NCBI GenBank assembly: GCA_947561585.1
Contig: CANNZV010000521.1
Location: 62,001-126,000 of the forward strand
Length of the DNA stretch: 64,000 nt
Source: Caprella mutica
Lineage: Eukaryota; Arthropoda; Malacostraca; Amphipoda; Caprellidae
Reading direction: 5' to 3'
This document shows, piece after piece, positions 22,601 through 29,762 of the stretch. A program made the translations under genes and the position numbers. The notes below the pieces were generated by a model, which saw only the letters and a list, made by a program, of their open reading frames with translations, was not told where the DNA came from and ran no database searches. The stretch's first letter is position 1. The number at the start of each line of letters is the position of its first letter.

Positions 22601-24861
22601 TCACACCAACATTCCCACGATATCACACCAACCTTCTCACGATATCACACCAACCTTCTCACGATATCACACCAACCTTCTCACGATATCACACCAACCT
22701 TCTCACGATATCACACCAATATTCCGACGATATCACACCAACATTCCCACGATATCACACCAACATTCCCACGATATCACACCAACATTCCGACGATATC
22801 ACACCAACATTCCCACGATATCACACCAACATTCTCACGATATCACACCAACATTCCCACGATATCTCACCAACATTCCCACGATATCACACCAACATTC
22901 CCACGATATCACACCAACATTCCCACGATATCACACCAACATTCCCACGATATCACACCAACATTCTCACGATACCACACCAACATTTTCACGATATCAC
23001 ACCAACATCCCCACGATATCACACCAACATCCCCACGATATCACACCAACATTCCCACGATATCACACCAACATTCCCACGATATCACACCAACATCCCC
23101 ACGATATCACACCAACATCCCCACGATATCACACCAACATTCCCACGATATCACACCATCATTCTCACGATATCACACCAACATTCCCACAATATCACAC
23201 CAACATTCTCACGATATCACACCAACATTCTCATGATATCACACCAACATTCCCACGATATCACACCAACATTCCCACGATATCACACCAACATTCCCAC
23301 GATATCACACCAACATTCCCACGATATCACACCATCATTCCCACGATATCACACCATCATTCCCACGATATCACACCATCATTCCCACGATATCACACCA
23401 ACATTCTCACGATATCACACCAACATTCTCACGATATCACACCAACATTCCCACAATATCACACCAACATTCTCACGATTTAATGATTGGAATTGAACAA
23501 CTATGAAGATTCGTGTTTCATTGATATTACTCCATAGATAATGAACCGTCATGAAGTGTTCTTAGTCTGCTGCTTCTGTCAGTACTCACCTATCTGTTTT
23601 CCATCAGGTACTCAGTGTGTCAGTTGCCAGTTAGTGTACAGACGTTCCTGAAGGCTGAGTTAGGCGACATTAGCGTCTCCATGCTCCTCTCCTCTGCCTC
23701 CGGTCTGGCTGAACTGGTGCAGGATGAACTGCCCCCGCCTCCAATGGAGTCAAGTGTACGTTATTAACCAGAACATAAATACTTAATTTATTTATTTGCA
23801 TAGGGTAGTTAAGATGAGAATTATCGGCAAGGTTCACATCTTCAGTCATATAAGAAAAAAAAATATATTTAATGATTATTAGCTATATGATCGAAAATTT
23901 GAAGTTGACCTCAAAAATACATTTATTGTGTAAAATATTTACACTGATCTTCTTTTATATTAACATATGAAAGATAATTTCTCAATGTAATCACATAAAA
24001 TGTACCCCTTTCCACAGTTCGACATTAGGAATGTGTCGTGTTTCATCACAGAGGATCAGGGCAGCACCAACATCAGCATGAGTAGCGTGGCCACCACGAG
24101 GGTGATAGTGCCCAGTCTCAGAGTGGACAGGGACAGTTACGGCACCTTCGTCATAAGACAGCCTGAGGAGACTGCCTTTGATGCAGGTGAGAGAATTTAG
24201 AAAATAACACTTTTCATTTAATAGAGTAAAGGAAGTAGTTAACATTTGTGAGTTATGGGTCAAAGTGTTAGTAAGATTCTTTACTCAATATGACAGATTT
24301 TATAAAATAGTTAGGCTCTTTACCCTCTTTGGGCTCTTACCACTCCTCCTTTCAGACGGTTCTTCCAGCAAGGGCTCCACCCTAACTTCATCAGGCCTCA
24401 ACTGTGACTCTGAGCTCCACTCCCTGCGATCTGAAGTGTCACAACTGAAACAGGCCCTAGAGTTGTCATCCAGAGCACTCATGGACTCAAAGACTGAGAA
24501 CAAGTCCCTGAAGGAGGTAATCAGACTCCTGGAGAAGGACGTGCAGCAACAGAGCTCCTTGAGGAGCTACATAGACACCACGGCTCCTCCTCAAGGCTCC
24601 GCCAAATGTAAGTCTGACATCAGTGCAGAGTTTGAAGCAATGTGCTCCTCTAATTCTGTGGTTAAACCAACCAAGGGGGAGGGGTCACCCAAACCCCTCA
24701 AGGGGGAGGGGTCACCCAAACCCCTCAAGGGGGAGGGATCACCCAAACCCCCGAAGGTGGGGCTTATGAGTAACATCAAGCTAGGGGGGGCCACTGGCCT
24801 ATCCAGACTCAGTAGTTTCAGTCACAAGGGGAGACAGTCTGGTGCTAAATCCAAACAGTAG
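1469..24861 (+). CDS. BLTP3: BLTP3 (UHRF1BP1/UHRF1BP1L) ortholog, 3' 15 exons, 5' end outside window
   Basis: Spliced gene with exons 1469-1622, 2116-2290, 9859-9951, 10550-10722, 11060-11186, 11396-11527, 11778-11921, 12767-13678, 14254-14723, 15015-15201, 16013-16111, 21451-21547, 23608-23755, 24018-24186 and 24356-24861. All phases agree and the joined frame is open for about 1194 residues to a TAG. The family is recognised from conserved blocks such as VHIEFLNFYYP, VVLDLLSVIWVN, PLPFVDPFPISVWI and LNHFQYLFLMRQ, from an SDTISIQSDLSS acidic/serine segment, and from a C-terminal coiled coil. BLTP3 proteins are VPS13-like bridge proteins with an N-terminal chorein motif that move phospholipids between membranes; the vertebrate members act on endosomal vesicles. 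The chorein part is not in the window. Vertebrate members are about 1440-1460 residues, so roughly 250 residues are missing upstream. Exon limits are read by eye; the weakest donors are those of exons 10 and 11. Confidence 0.9.
2116..2290 (+). CDS. BLTP3: BLTP3 exon
   Basis: Acceptor ttcag at 2111-2115 and consensus donor CA|GTGAGT at 2291. Encodes residues 52-110, including LRK-type text MRKLMVSCCVLSVGDFTVYR, which aligns by eye with the family segment K-K-I-M-V-C-C followed by a short spacer and D-L-T-x-Y. The following intron is 7.6 kb and holds the 21-bp and 66-bp tandem arrays. Confidence 0.85.
2461..2745 (+). repeat. Minisatellite, 23-27 bp unit with TTTACTAATTCTTCATT core
   Basis: Eleven copies of a core gtgtgtttactaattcttcatt, with or without an inserted ttct. 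In a BLTP3 intron, 170 bp past the exon ending at 2290. Confidence 0.9.
4156..8855. repeat. 4.7 kb minisatellite array, 21-bp unit, about 223 copies
   Basis: Unit tctgaaacttggtatctactc. Because 21 is a multiple of 3 and the unit lacks stops in some frames on both strands, it yields ORFs of 1625 and 1400 codons that are not genes. Variants lie in blocks: TTTG versus TCTG, GTAGC from about 7060 to 8140, CGGAAAC at 8143-8300 and AATCTTGGTACC at 8420-8665. It lies in the intron between the exons ending at 2290 and starting at 9859. Confidence 0.97.
9393..9850 (+). repeat. 66-bp tandem repeat, about 7 copies, abutting a splice acceptor
   Basis: Unit starts aatagtaaataactaataat and ends ttctttatct; period 66 measured from 9458 to 9524. 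The last copy diverges at its end into a T-run plus AG, which is the acceptor of the exon at 9859. Confidence 0.95.
9859..9951 (+). CDS. BLTP3: BLTP3 exon
   Basis: Acceptor in a T-run (tttttttttag) and donor CAG|GTGAGG. Encodes residues 110-141 with the family signature LPND..SVHIEFLNFYYPGE. The polypyrimidine tract is the last, modified copy of a 66-bp tandem repeat that runs directly into the exon. Confidence 0.9.
10161..10378. mobile_element. MITE family M1 (GGGTAAGTTAC...), diverged copy
   Basis: Ends are inverted: aagggtaatttttaattagc with ATCGGTCAGTTCC and TTTCGGACA at left, TGTCCGAAAACGTGGAACTAACC and aagaacttaccctt at right. The subfamily with TTCGGACA is shared with the copy at 30287-30453. 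Confidence 0.85.
10550..10722 (+). CDS. BLTP3: BLTP3 exon
   Basis: Acceptor gttttttcag, donor AGG|GTGAGT. Residues 141-198; contains PLKVVLDLLSVIWVNAFGRA, equivalent to the family's conserved D-x-x-S-I-L-W-L-N helix, which in vertebrate members is followed by a variable loop. Phase 1 in, phase 0 out. Confidence 0.9.
11060..11186 (+). CDS. BLTP3: BLTP3 exon
   Basis: Acceptor tgctacag, donor CCAG|GTATGG. Residues 199-241, including LQVLSSRVTLSNFR; in the family this strand reads as I-x-I-x-S/T-S-x-x-x-x-x-N. Phase 0 in, phase 1 out. Confidence 0.85.
11396..11527 (+). CDS. BLTP3: BLTP3 exon
   Basis: Acceptor ttgcccgtag, donor CTGG|GTCAGT. Residues 241-285 with ELFFASGFPATSQDSLPV, a variable part of the protein. 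Placement rests on splice sites and on phase 1 at both ends. Confidence 0.8.
11778..11921 (+). CDS. BLTP3: BLTP3 exon
   Basis: Acceptor ctctctctacag, donor ACTG|GTGAGA. Residues 285-333, ending in CEPVWVEFTG, which corresponds to the family's W-x-x-x-F-x-x-F-W-I-D-Y-E-G strand just before the conserved P-F-V-D-x-F-P block. Phase 1 in and out. Confidence 0.88.
12000..12209. mobile_element. MITE family M1 with a 62-bp perfect palindrome at its centre
   Basis: Left arm gggttagtacgtattatcgg then TTTCACATCTTCGGTCAT; right arm GAAGATGTGAAACTGACC then aattcataacttacc. The centre 12068-12129 is a perfect palindrome around CCTGCAGG. In a BLTP3 intron. Confidence 0.9.
12767..13678 (+). CDS. BLTP3: BLTP3 large central exon
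   Basis: The largest exon (912 nt; residues 333-637). It starts after tcgatgacag and ends at GTTG|GTAAGG. It begins with RPLPFVDPFPISVWIH, the strongest family match in the window, followed by a conserved helical part VLVHCLSLVSCQLNHFQYLF and then a long serine/asparagine/proline-rich, probably disordered stretch (about residues 515-637). GC content is higher than in flanking introns, as expected for coding DNA. Confidence 0.93.
13944..14165 (+). repeat. Dispersed repeat family A copy
   Basis: Contains CACCTCTTCATTTTCCTCTTC, CCGATGCTTG, TGCATCCATGAGCTTGTCAC and CTTCAAGTCCCTTGTA in the same order as the copies at 31290-31490 and (reverse) 41165-41365. Lies in the intron just upstream of the exon at 14254. 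Shorter tail matches occur at about 14920-14960 and 17790-17830. Confidence 0.8.
14254..14723 (+). CDS. BLTP3: BLTP3 exon
   Basis: Acceptor atcttttag, donor CAA|GTGAGT; residues 637-793. Contains GFSSLMTTFE, then the acidic-serine block SDTISIQSDLSSDSENFLLV seen in the middle of BLTP3 proteins, then a strand-rich part AVVNIQVSGVQFIQEAHGYD. Phase 1 in, phase 0 out. Confidence 0.9.
15015..15201 (+). CDS. BLTP3: BLTP3 exon
   Basis: Acceptor tctctctttcag, donor AAAG|GTCAGG (weak). Residues 794-856 with VRLENTEKRDNFEDNL followed by a polar Glu/Thr/Gln-rich tail. Phase 1 out agrees with the next exon. A TTAA-flanked element lies 58 bp downstream. Confidence 0.8.
15259..15484. mobile_element. TTAA-flanked non-autonomous element (piggyBac-like termini)
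   Basis: Inverted ends: TTAACCCTTTAGCGACCA at 15259 and GGCTCGCTAAAGGGTTAG ending at 15484. The right target copy has changed TTAA to TTAG. 226 bp, non-coding, in the intron after the exon ending at 15201. The TTAACCCTTT start is characteristic of piggyBac-type ends; this is an inference from termini only. Confidence 0.72.
16013..16111 (+). CDS. BLTP3: BLTP3 exon
   Basis: Acceptor cctctctttcag, donor AGAT|GTACGT. Residues 856-889 with a basic, serine-rich start (SLFSKSRVGSFSFRKS) and FDQFEDADPFSLWKR. The frame stays open to 16236 if the donor is ignored, but only a phase-1 donor makes the next exon readable, and GTACGT at 16112 gives this. A longer alternative exon with a different donor cannot be excluded. 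Confidence 0.72.
16375..17647. mobile_element. hAT-like non-autonomous element, 1273 bp, 8-bp target duplication
   Basis: Terminal inverted repeats TAGTGATGGGACGAT and ATCGTCCCATCACTA, with the 8-bp direct repeat ATTTAATT on both sides (16367-16374 and 17648-17655). Sub-terminal ATCGGAAT/ATTCCGAT repeats occur at both ends. TAGTGATGGG-type ends with 8-bp duplications are a hAT hallmark. No transposase frame is visible. It is itself invaded by the element at 16720-17345. Confidence 0.9.
16720..17345. mobile_element. TTAA-flanked element nested in the hAT-like element
   Basis: TTAAAGGTCCTGGG at the left and GAGAGGACCTTTAA at the right, i.e. TTAA plus inverted AGGTCC. 626 bp. The same ends bound the element at 19007-19259. 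Confidence 0.65.
17946..18124. mobile_element. TTAA-flanked MITE, 179 bp
   Basis: TTAACACGTTGACTATAGTT at left is inverted as CATAGTCAACGTGTTAA at right, with TTAA as the shared target. Piggybac-like by target and end sequence; no coding capacity. Confidence 0.8.
18191..18560 (+). repeat. Tandem duplication, 2 x 185 bp
   Basis: 18191-18375 and 18376-18560 appear identical by eye (start accttactaaaaattgttga, end tctactcact). A recent intronic duplication; contains AATAAACACA but no gene. Confidence 0.93.
19007..19259. mobile_element. TTAA-flanked MITE, 253 bp
   Basis: TTAAAGGTCCCCTCC at left and GGAGGTGACCTTTAA at right. Same family of ends as 16720-17345. Confidence 0.75.
19383..20678 (-). 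mobile_element. Tc1/mariner element, DD37D type, 1296 bp with intact TIRs
   Basis: Terminal inverted repeats CAGGGTGGGGCCTAAGTTTG (left) and its inverse with one change at right (CAAACTTACGCCCCACCCTG), flanked by TA on each side (19381-19382, 20679-20680). It is the size of a complete mariner and carries one transposase gene in reverse. It sits in the BLTP3 intron between exons 16013-16111 and 21451-21547. Near-identical ends suggest a fairly recent arrival. Confidence 0.95.
19506..20524 (-). pseudogene. Mariner-type transposase, DD37D, broken by one stop and one frameshift
   Basis: The N-terminal frame (20524-20333) has a paired-type helix-turn-helix and a GRPR-like motif (RSGRPRSQRT). The same frame continues past an in-frame TAA near 20331 (second helix-turn-helix with SIRLLAKTANVSPRT). 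The frame shifts in an A-run near 20170. The C-terminal frame (20162-19506) has the catalytic triad: VWSDEKNF, FQQDGATSH and SPDVNPMDFSVW. Counting residues between the second and third Asp gives 37, i.e. the DD37D (maT-like) group rather than DD34D mariner. No intact transposase is made from this copy. Confidence 0.92.
21451..21547 (+). CDS. BLTP3: BLTP3 exon
   Basis: Acceptor cccttctgcag, perfect donor AGAG|GTAAGT. Only one frame is open (residues 889-921, Thr/Ser/Asp-rich, e.g. ETATSDSSVGDSAVGST). The preceding intron (5.3 kb) carries the nested MITEs and the mariner. The following intron carries the 22-bp array. Confidence 0.78.
21580..23482 (+). repeat. 1.9 kb minisatellite, 22-bp unit, about 86 copies
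   Basis: Unit acaccaacattcccacgata plus TC, with the palindrome GATATC in each copy. Variant CCTTCTC replaces CATTCCC in clusters (22120-22180, 22300-22500, 22630-22715). The unit has no stop codon in any forward frame, so a 642-codon ORF appears although 22 is not a multiple of 3. Intronic: between exons ending 21547 and starting 23608. Confidence 0.96.
23608..23755 (+). CDS. BLTP3: BLTP3 exon
   Basis: Acceptor ttttccatcag, donor AAGT|GTACGT. Residues 921-970, containing SVQTFLKAELGDISVSMLLS and a PPPP run. Phase 2 in, phase 0 out. Confidence 0.87.
23802..23915. mobile_element. MITE family M1, degenerate copy
   Basis: gggtagttaagatgagaatt, ATCGGCAAGGTTCACATCTTCAG and then a weak right arm TATGATCGAAAATTTGAAGTTGACC. 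Intronic. Confidence 0.6.
24018..24186 (+). CDS. BLTP3: BLTP3 exon
   Basis: Acceptor ctttccacag, donor GCAG|GTGAGA. Residues 971-1027 with beta-strand-like repeats (ISMSSVATTRVIVPSLRVDR), consistent with the end of the lipid-groove region before the C-terminal coiled coil. Phase 0 in, phase 1 out. Confidence 0.88.
24356..24861 (+). CDS. BLTP3: BLTP3 last exon: coiled coil and basic tail, stop TAG
   Basis: Acceptor ctcctttcag; stop at 24859-24861. Residues 1027-1194. About residues 1045-1095 form a heptad-rich coiled coil (LHSLRSEVSQLKQALE..., LKEVIRLLEKDV), as in UHRF1BP1-family C-termini. A basic tail follows with a tandem 9-residue repeat KPLKGEGSP (three to four copies, encoded by a 27-bp repeat at about 24664-24752) and a Lys/Arg/Ser-rich end. 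Confidence 0.9.
24664..24752 (+). repeat. 27-bp tandem repeat inside the BLTP3 last exon
   Basis: Three to four copies of a unit encoding KPLKGEGSP. In frame because 27 is a multiple of 3; lengthens the basic C-terminal tail. Confidence 0.9.
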
Positions 24862-25122
24862 AATTGATGTTAGTTATTGTTATACTTTCTAACTCATCAC
24901 TCTGAACGATACTTTCAATTGTCATCAAGAGTTTCGAAATGTTTCTATTAGAAGATATCAATTTTTATGCAACTAATTGATCTCAATTTTAGACTATTAG
25001 CTTTTAAGACCTAGAAATGGTAGTATTTATTATGGTCATAAGTGATTTAACTATGAAATGTAGGAATTGTTATGCTAGAAAATATGTAATAGCTACACAG
25101 TATGGCTAAGCATTATAATTGT

Positions 25123-25277
25123 AAAGCTACCTTTATCAGTTCTTTACAGTGACTTAGTAAAGCTACCTTTATCAGTTCTTTACAGTGACTTAGTAAAGCT
25201 ACCTTTATCAGTTCTTTACAGTGACTTAGTAAAGCTACCTTTATCAGTTCTTTACAGTGACTTAGTAAAGCTACCTG
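25123..25277 (+). repeat. 36-bp tandem repeat, 4 copies
   Basis: Unit aaagctacctttatcagttc followed by TTTACAGTGACTTAGT; 260 bp past the BLTP3 stop, so possibly in the 3' UTR. Confidence 0.9.
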
Positions 25278-25468
25278 TATCTTTTACTTATCTGATATAA
25301 TTAGGTAATCTTACGGCTGGTGCTAGCTACTTAATTATGCTTGTAAGATGTACCAGAAATGTTTTCTGGTCAACACGCTGGGTGCTTTTTCTGTGGTAGC
25401 TACACCCTTTATTCTAAAACTTATGATCTCATTGCATATAGTACAATGAAAGGGAATGTTAGTGGTGT

Positions 25469-25608
25469 GGGGTCTGTTACGAATTATCGGTCGGTTTCAC
25501 ATCTTCGGTCATGTAAGAAAAGCCATAAAAGATAATTATTAGCTATAGCTATCGTTTTTTCTTATATGACCGAAGATGCAAAACTGACTCATAATTCGCA
25601 ACTTACCT
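25469..25608. mobile_element. MITE family M1
   Basis: ATCGGTCGGTTTCACATCTT with TCGGTCATGTAAG at left; CTTATATGACCGAAGATGC with ATTCGCAACTTACC at right. 140 bp, short internal spacer. Confidence 0.88.
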
Positions 25609-25989
25609 TATATGTTGAAGTGGTCTTTCAAGCCTCTACTCGTAAGATCTATTTTCCCTTTCAATATTTCTAAATCATTAAATGTTTTCTATCTCGGTAG
25701 ATGATATCACATGCTGCTTACATCGCTCTTCTCTGTGTGTATTTCAGCTAGTTGTAGAAAGTATGGATGACTGTGTGAATTTTAATTAATAGAATAATTC
25801 ATTAACTAACTAATCATCAATTAACTAATTGAATTACATGTATTAGCTGCTTGGTACAGCTCTACTAACACTCTGTGATTGTTGTTATGTTTAAGCATCT
25901 TTGTCGATACACGGCCTGATATATTTTTTTGCATATGGCGTCACAATGCTTTCAGTAATGTTAATTGACTTAATTCCACTTATCTATGT

Positions 25990-26112
25990 TTTCTCAAAAT
26001 GTTTTTTATTAATCACTCGTGTGAATGACTTTACTGTTCACATTAGCACGGGAGGTGGCGCTTGTGGAGACTACAATTGGAGTCTCTGTCCCCGGTGTAC
26101 CAACCGCTAGTT
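25990..26112 (+). repeat. Dispersed repeat family B (copy 1)
   Basis: The text TGTGAATGACTTTACTGTTC, ACATTAGCACGGGAGGTGG and CCGGTGTACCAACC recurs inverted at 52690-52830. Confidence 0.75.
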
Positions 26113-26286
26113 GCATTTGTTATACCTACTGTCTTCTTCCGATAAATAAATACTGCATTTTATCCATTTACGCTATTTACGAGTAAGAGAATTATTCCAT
26201 ATCTGTTAAATAGAAATAAATGATGGTAGTATAGTTTGAATTAATGTGATGAACACGATGGATCTCTCTCTCTCTCTGTGTGTTGT

Positions 26287-26375
26287 GGGGTAAATGCTTA
26301 ATTAACGACACTTTTCAATCACCGGTATTGACGACAACTTACTACATTATCGTGTGTGTAATTAAGCACTCACCT
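26287..26375. mobile_element. Small inverted-repeat element (MITE-like)
   Basis: GGGGTAAATGCTTAATTAACG at left mirrors TAATTAAGCACTCACC at right; about 89 bp. Confidence 0.55.
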
Positions 26376-26534
26376 TATATAATCGTAACTTACCGATATC
26401 TTCTCATGTGTGTCCAATTCTCTAGATAGGTTAAGGAAGAGTTAGATAGGTTACTATATATTAGATATATTTCTTCTTTGTTATATAGCCAAAGAAATAT
26501 TAAAATGATATTAAATCGATGTGTATGTTATATA

Positions 26535-27047
26535 GGCAAGGGAATATTGTATTAATATTACCTGTTAAATGAGGAATATTGTATTGATATTCCCTGTTAA
26601 ATGAGGAATATTGTATTAATATTACCTGTTAAATGAGGAATATTGTATTGATATTCCCTGTTAAATGGGGAATATTGTATTGATATTCCCTGTTAAATGA
26701 GGAATATTGTATTGATATTCCCTGTTAAATGGGGAATATTGTATTGATATTCCCTGTTAAATGAGGAATATTGTATTGATATTCCCTGTTAAATGAGGAA
26801 TATTGTATTGATATTCCCTGTTAAATGGGGAATATTGTATTGATATTCCCTGTTAAATGAGGAATATTGTATTGATATTACCTGTTAAATGAGGAATATT
26901 GTATTGATATTCCCTGTTGAATAAGGAATATTGTATTGATATTCCCTGTTAAATAAGGAATATTGTATTGATATTCCCTGTTAAATGGGGAATATTGTAT
27001 TGATATTCTCTGTTAAATAAGGAATATTGTATTAATATTCCCTTTGT
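26535..27047 (+). repeat. 32-bp hairpin satellite, about 16 copies
   Basis: Unit ggaatattgtattgatattc followed by CCTGTTAAATGA. In each unit GGAATAT is followed after 7 bases by its inverse ATATTCC. Period 32 measured at 26581 and 26613. Confidence 0.95.
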
Positions 27048-27898
27048 GTTTTTGCAACACAACCGATCTCTTAAAGTTTAAGTACCTAGGGTATATTCCC
27101 TCTATGTTATCTATATATCTTCTTCTTAACTAATCATTTTATGTAATATGAATGGCTTATAGCCTAATTAACTAATTCCAGTCAGTAGCTACTAGCTAAT
27201 TAATACATTATTGTATGTATTTGAAGTTTATCTTTTGTAAACTATTGAATGTTGATAAATGATAATCTGTTGATTTGTACCTCAGTGCTACTAGCCTAAC
27301 GGAACAAAGGTTTTTCTTTGGATTTCTTTTATGTATTTCAATTTATTTCTTTTTATCGCATGCGTTGGTGTCTGCTTTATTTTTTCAGTCTGATGTTACT
27401 GCATTGTCTGAATCCTCCTTATCAATTAGCGTTGCGATGCTGTTCTAACTCTATTGTGTTGTATATGTTCTGCCCATGAACTTTCCTTTATTTCTTACTA
27501 GATTTCAGTCCATTTTTTTTTGATTATTTTGATGAAAAAAAAAACGTAAACGCTTGAGCAGAGGCAATTAGTTTCTTGTATTTTTTTGTGTGATTTCCCA
27601 TCGCTGTGTCCAAATAATTTAAAGTTTATGTTGTATAAATGAACATTGTTGGGTAAAGCATCAATTACCAAACACAAATTGCAGTTGAGAATGTTCTAAT
27701 TGTTAACTAATTACTTAGTTAAATTTGCCTCTGGTCTTTATTCTAACAATCGAGTCTTTACCATAGCTCCTTTGCCGTGCGTCATTTTAAGTATCAGATA
27801 CTGTTGTCTGCTTCCATTTAAGATGCCCCTTTGCAAGCCTATAAGTGTTCAGTGTACGCATATCATAGCTTAGGAATAGCAGTGGAACTGTTAATGTA

Positions 27899-28095
27899 GG
27901 GTAAGTTACGAATTATCGGTCAGTTTCACATCTTCAGTCATATAAGATGAGCTACATGATATATTATTATTTAATTTTTATTGGTATGCATGACATCTGC
28001 AGGAATCGGGGATATTAATGAAATAGTAATTATTATAGTACGTTTTTCATATGTGACTGGAGATGTGTAACTGATCGATAATTCGTAACTTACCC
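27899..28095. mobile_element. MITE family M1, 197 bp, TA-flanked
   Basis: gggtaagttacgaattatcg at left and the inverse at right ending CTTACCC, with TA on both sides. Central decayed palindrome TTGGTATGCATGACATCTGCAGG. Confidence 0.93.
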
Positions 28096-28561
28096 TATAC
28101 CGCTTGCCCTGGCCAATGTGCTGAGGGTTCGAGTCTTTCACTTACCGATGTCAGATAGTTTGCTGCCAGGTGCATGATAACTGCTGAGGGAATGGGTTAC
28201 ATACTTAGAGTAATTAATTGGGAAAGCTATCGTGGCATGAGCTCTCAAACTTCTCTATTGGCAAACATTATTTTCAATGATGAAATAAATTCTCATCAAA
28301 AGTTTATTAAATGTGACGATATATCTTTTGGCGATGGTACCAAAGATGCCAAGTAGCTCTTTTGCAAGATGATAAGCCAATAGGAAGGCTGTATAGTGTG
28401 ACGTCATCACATCCATAGCCTGTGATTGGGTAGTGTCTGTAGACTGTAACCTCTTCATTTTGTCAATGCTATTGCTTTGAATATCATAGTTGTTATTGTG
28501 TATTGAAATGCCTTGCAAACCTTTTACTCGTCTCTTACTTCTGCTAGTTTCCCAGCCTTCA

Positions 28562-28867
28562 TTAAAGGGCCCGTGCAGTCATTTGACAACTCTTTCAGTT
28601 TTCCTTCATTTTGTAGTTAAAACACCTGATGTTATTTAAAGAACAGAAATTTGTTTCCTGTTTTTCAGTCAGAATGAGTTTACAAAAGTAAGTTGTGACT
28701 CTTAACACAGTTGAAAAATGATAGCCAATGAAAAGAGACGGCACCATCACACGGACAGTCATTGCATCAATTGACTGTGTGGTGTTTGGTGGCATTTTAC
28801 ATGGTGATATCCTTAGGGATTATTGACAGCAATGATAGGAGTTCAAATGACTGAATGGAGTCCTTAA
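28562..28867. mobile_element. TTAA-flanked MITE, 306 bp
   Basis: TTAAAGGGCCCGTGCAGTCA with TTTGA at left; TCAAATGACTGAATGGAGTCC plus TTAA at right. Inner inverted segments (CAGTCATTTGA/TCAAATGACTG) are exact. Confidence 0.75.
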
Positions 28868-29762
28868 CTGTAAATTCTTTACCAGTCTAAACTATTAGTC
28901 AGTTTGCTTTCTCTTCAGTTTATTTTTATTTACTTAGATTTTCTTTTTCACTTTCAGACAACTGAAGCTTTCGTTCAAGTGTCCGCTAGGTGGCTCTGTT
29001 ACCTCTATCTAGAGCTGCTAAGGCCTCTACAAAGGTATTAGTCAGAAGAAGTAAACCATTATACCTAGGTGTAGGGTTGTGACAATGTGCTTTGAAAATC
29101 ATATATCCCGAAAATATTATAGACGGAGAGAATTAAAGAGTATTGAATGGTTCTACACCAGCGGTATATAGTATTCGATACCATTTCTTTCGCCTGTGAT
29201 ATTCTTATTTATATGATTTTAAAAGCATATGGTCACAACCCGACTATAGTGGGTCAAAAATTCTTTATCCTTTTCAGGAATCCAAATCGGAAAATAAGAA
29301 AAAAAAGTTTATTTATATTCAACTGTATTGAATGGTATAAAATGTTCCAAATGTATGTAGTTAGTTAATACAGGGCATTTATTCTAACAATAGATATGTA
29401 TTTTTTTTAATTTTATTTCGCCATGGCCAGTATTTGGTGAATCCAAGTCTTTAGGTCTCCATTTTCTATTATTTGCTTTATTTAAAGTTTTATTGCCATT
29501 CTATCGAAGCTTTATTGAGTTAATGTTAAGGTTAAAAACATTAGTGGTGTAAGTGCAAAACATCACATAGATCACTAAAGTTAAACACACACTTCACCGT
29601 TTGATTTCATTTATTCTGAGCATCACTCACAAGCTTTCTATAAATCACTAATGTTCCTCATTTTGTTTTTACTTTTTATCATTTTTTTAACGCTACTTGC
29701 AGTTTTAGAGGATAGCGCTAGGGTTATGCTCTAAAACTACGAGGTTTTAGATTTTTGTGTTA

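Noticed and set aside
21568..23496. 642-codon His/Thr/Pro-rich frame
   Set aside because: 22-bp array within an intron with well-defined exons at both sides; the ATG belongs to intron sequence.
26535..27047. CRISPR-like array of hairpin repeats
   Set aside because: There are no unique spacers; units are contiguous, and the window is eukaryotic.
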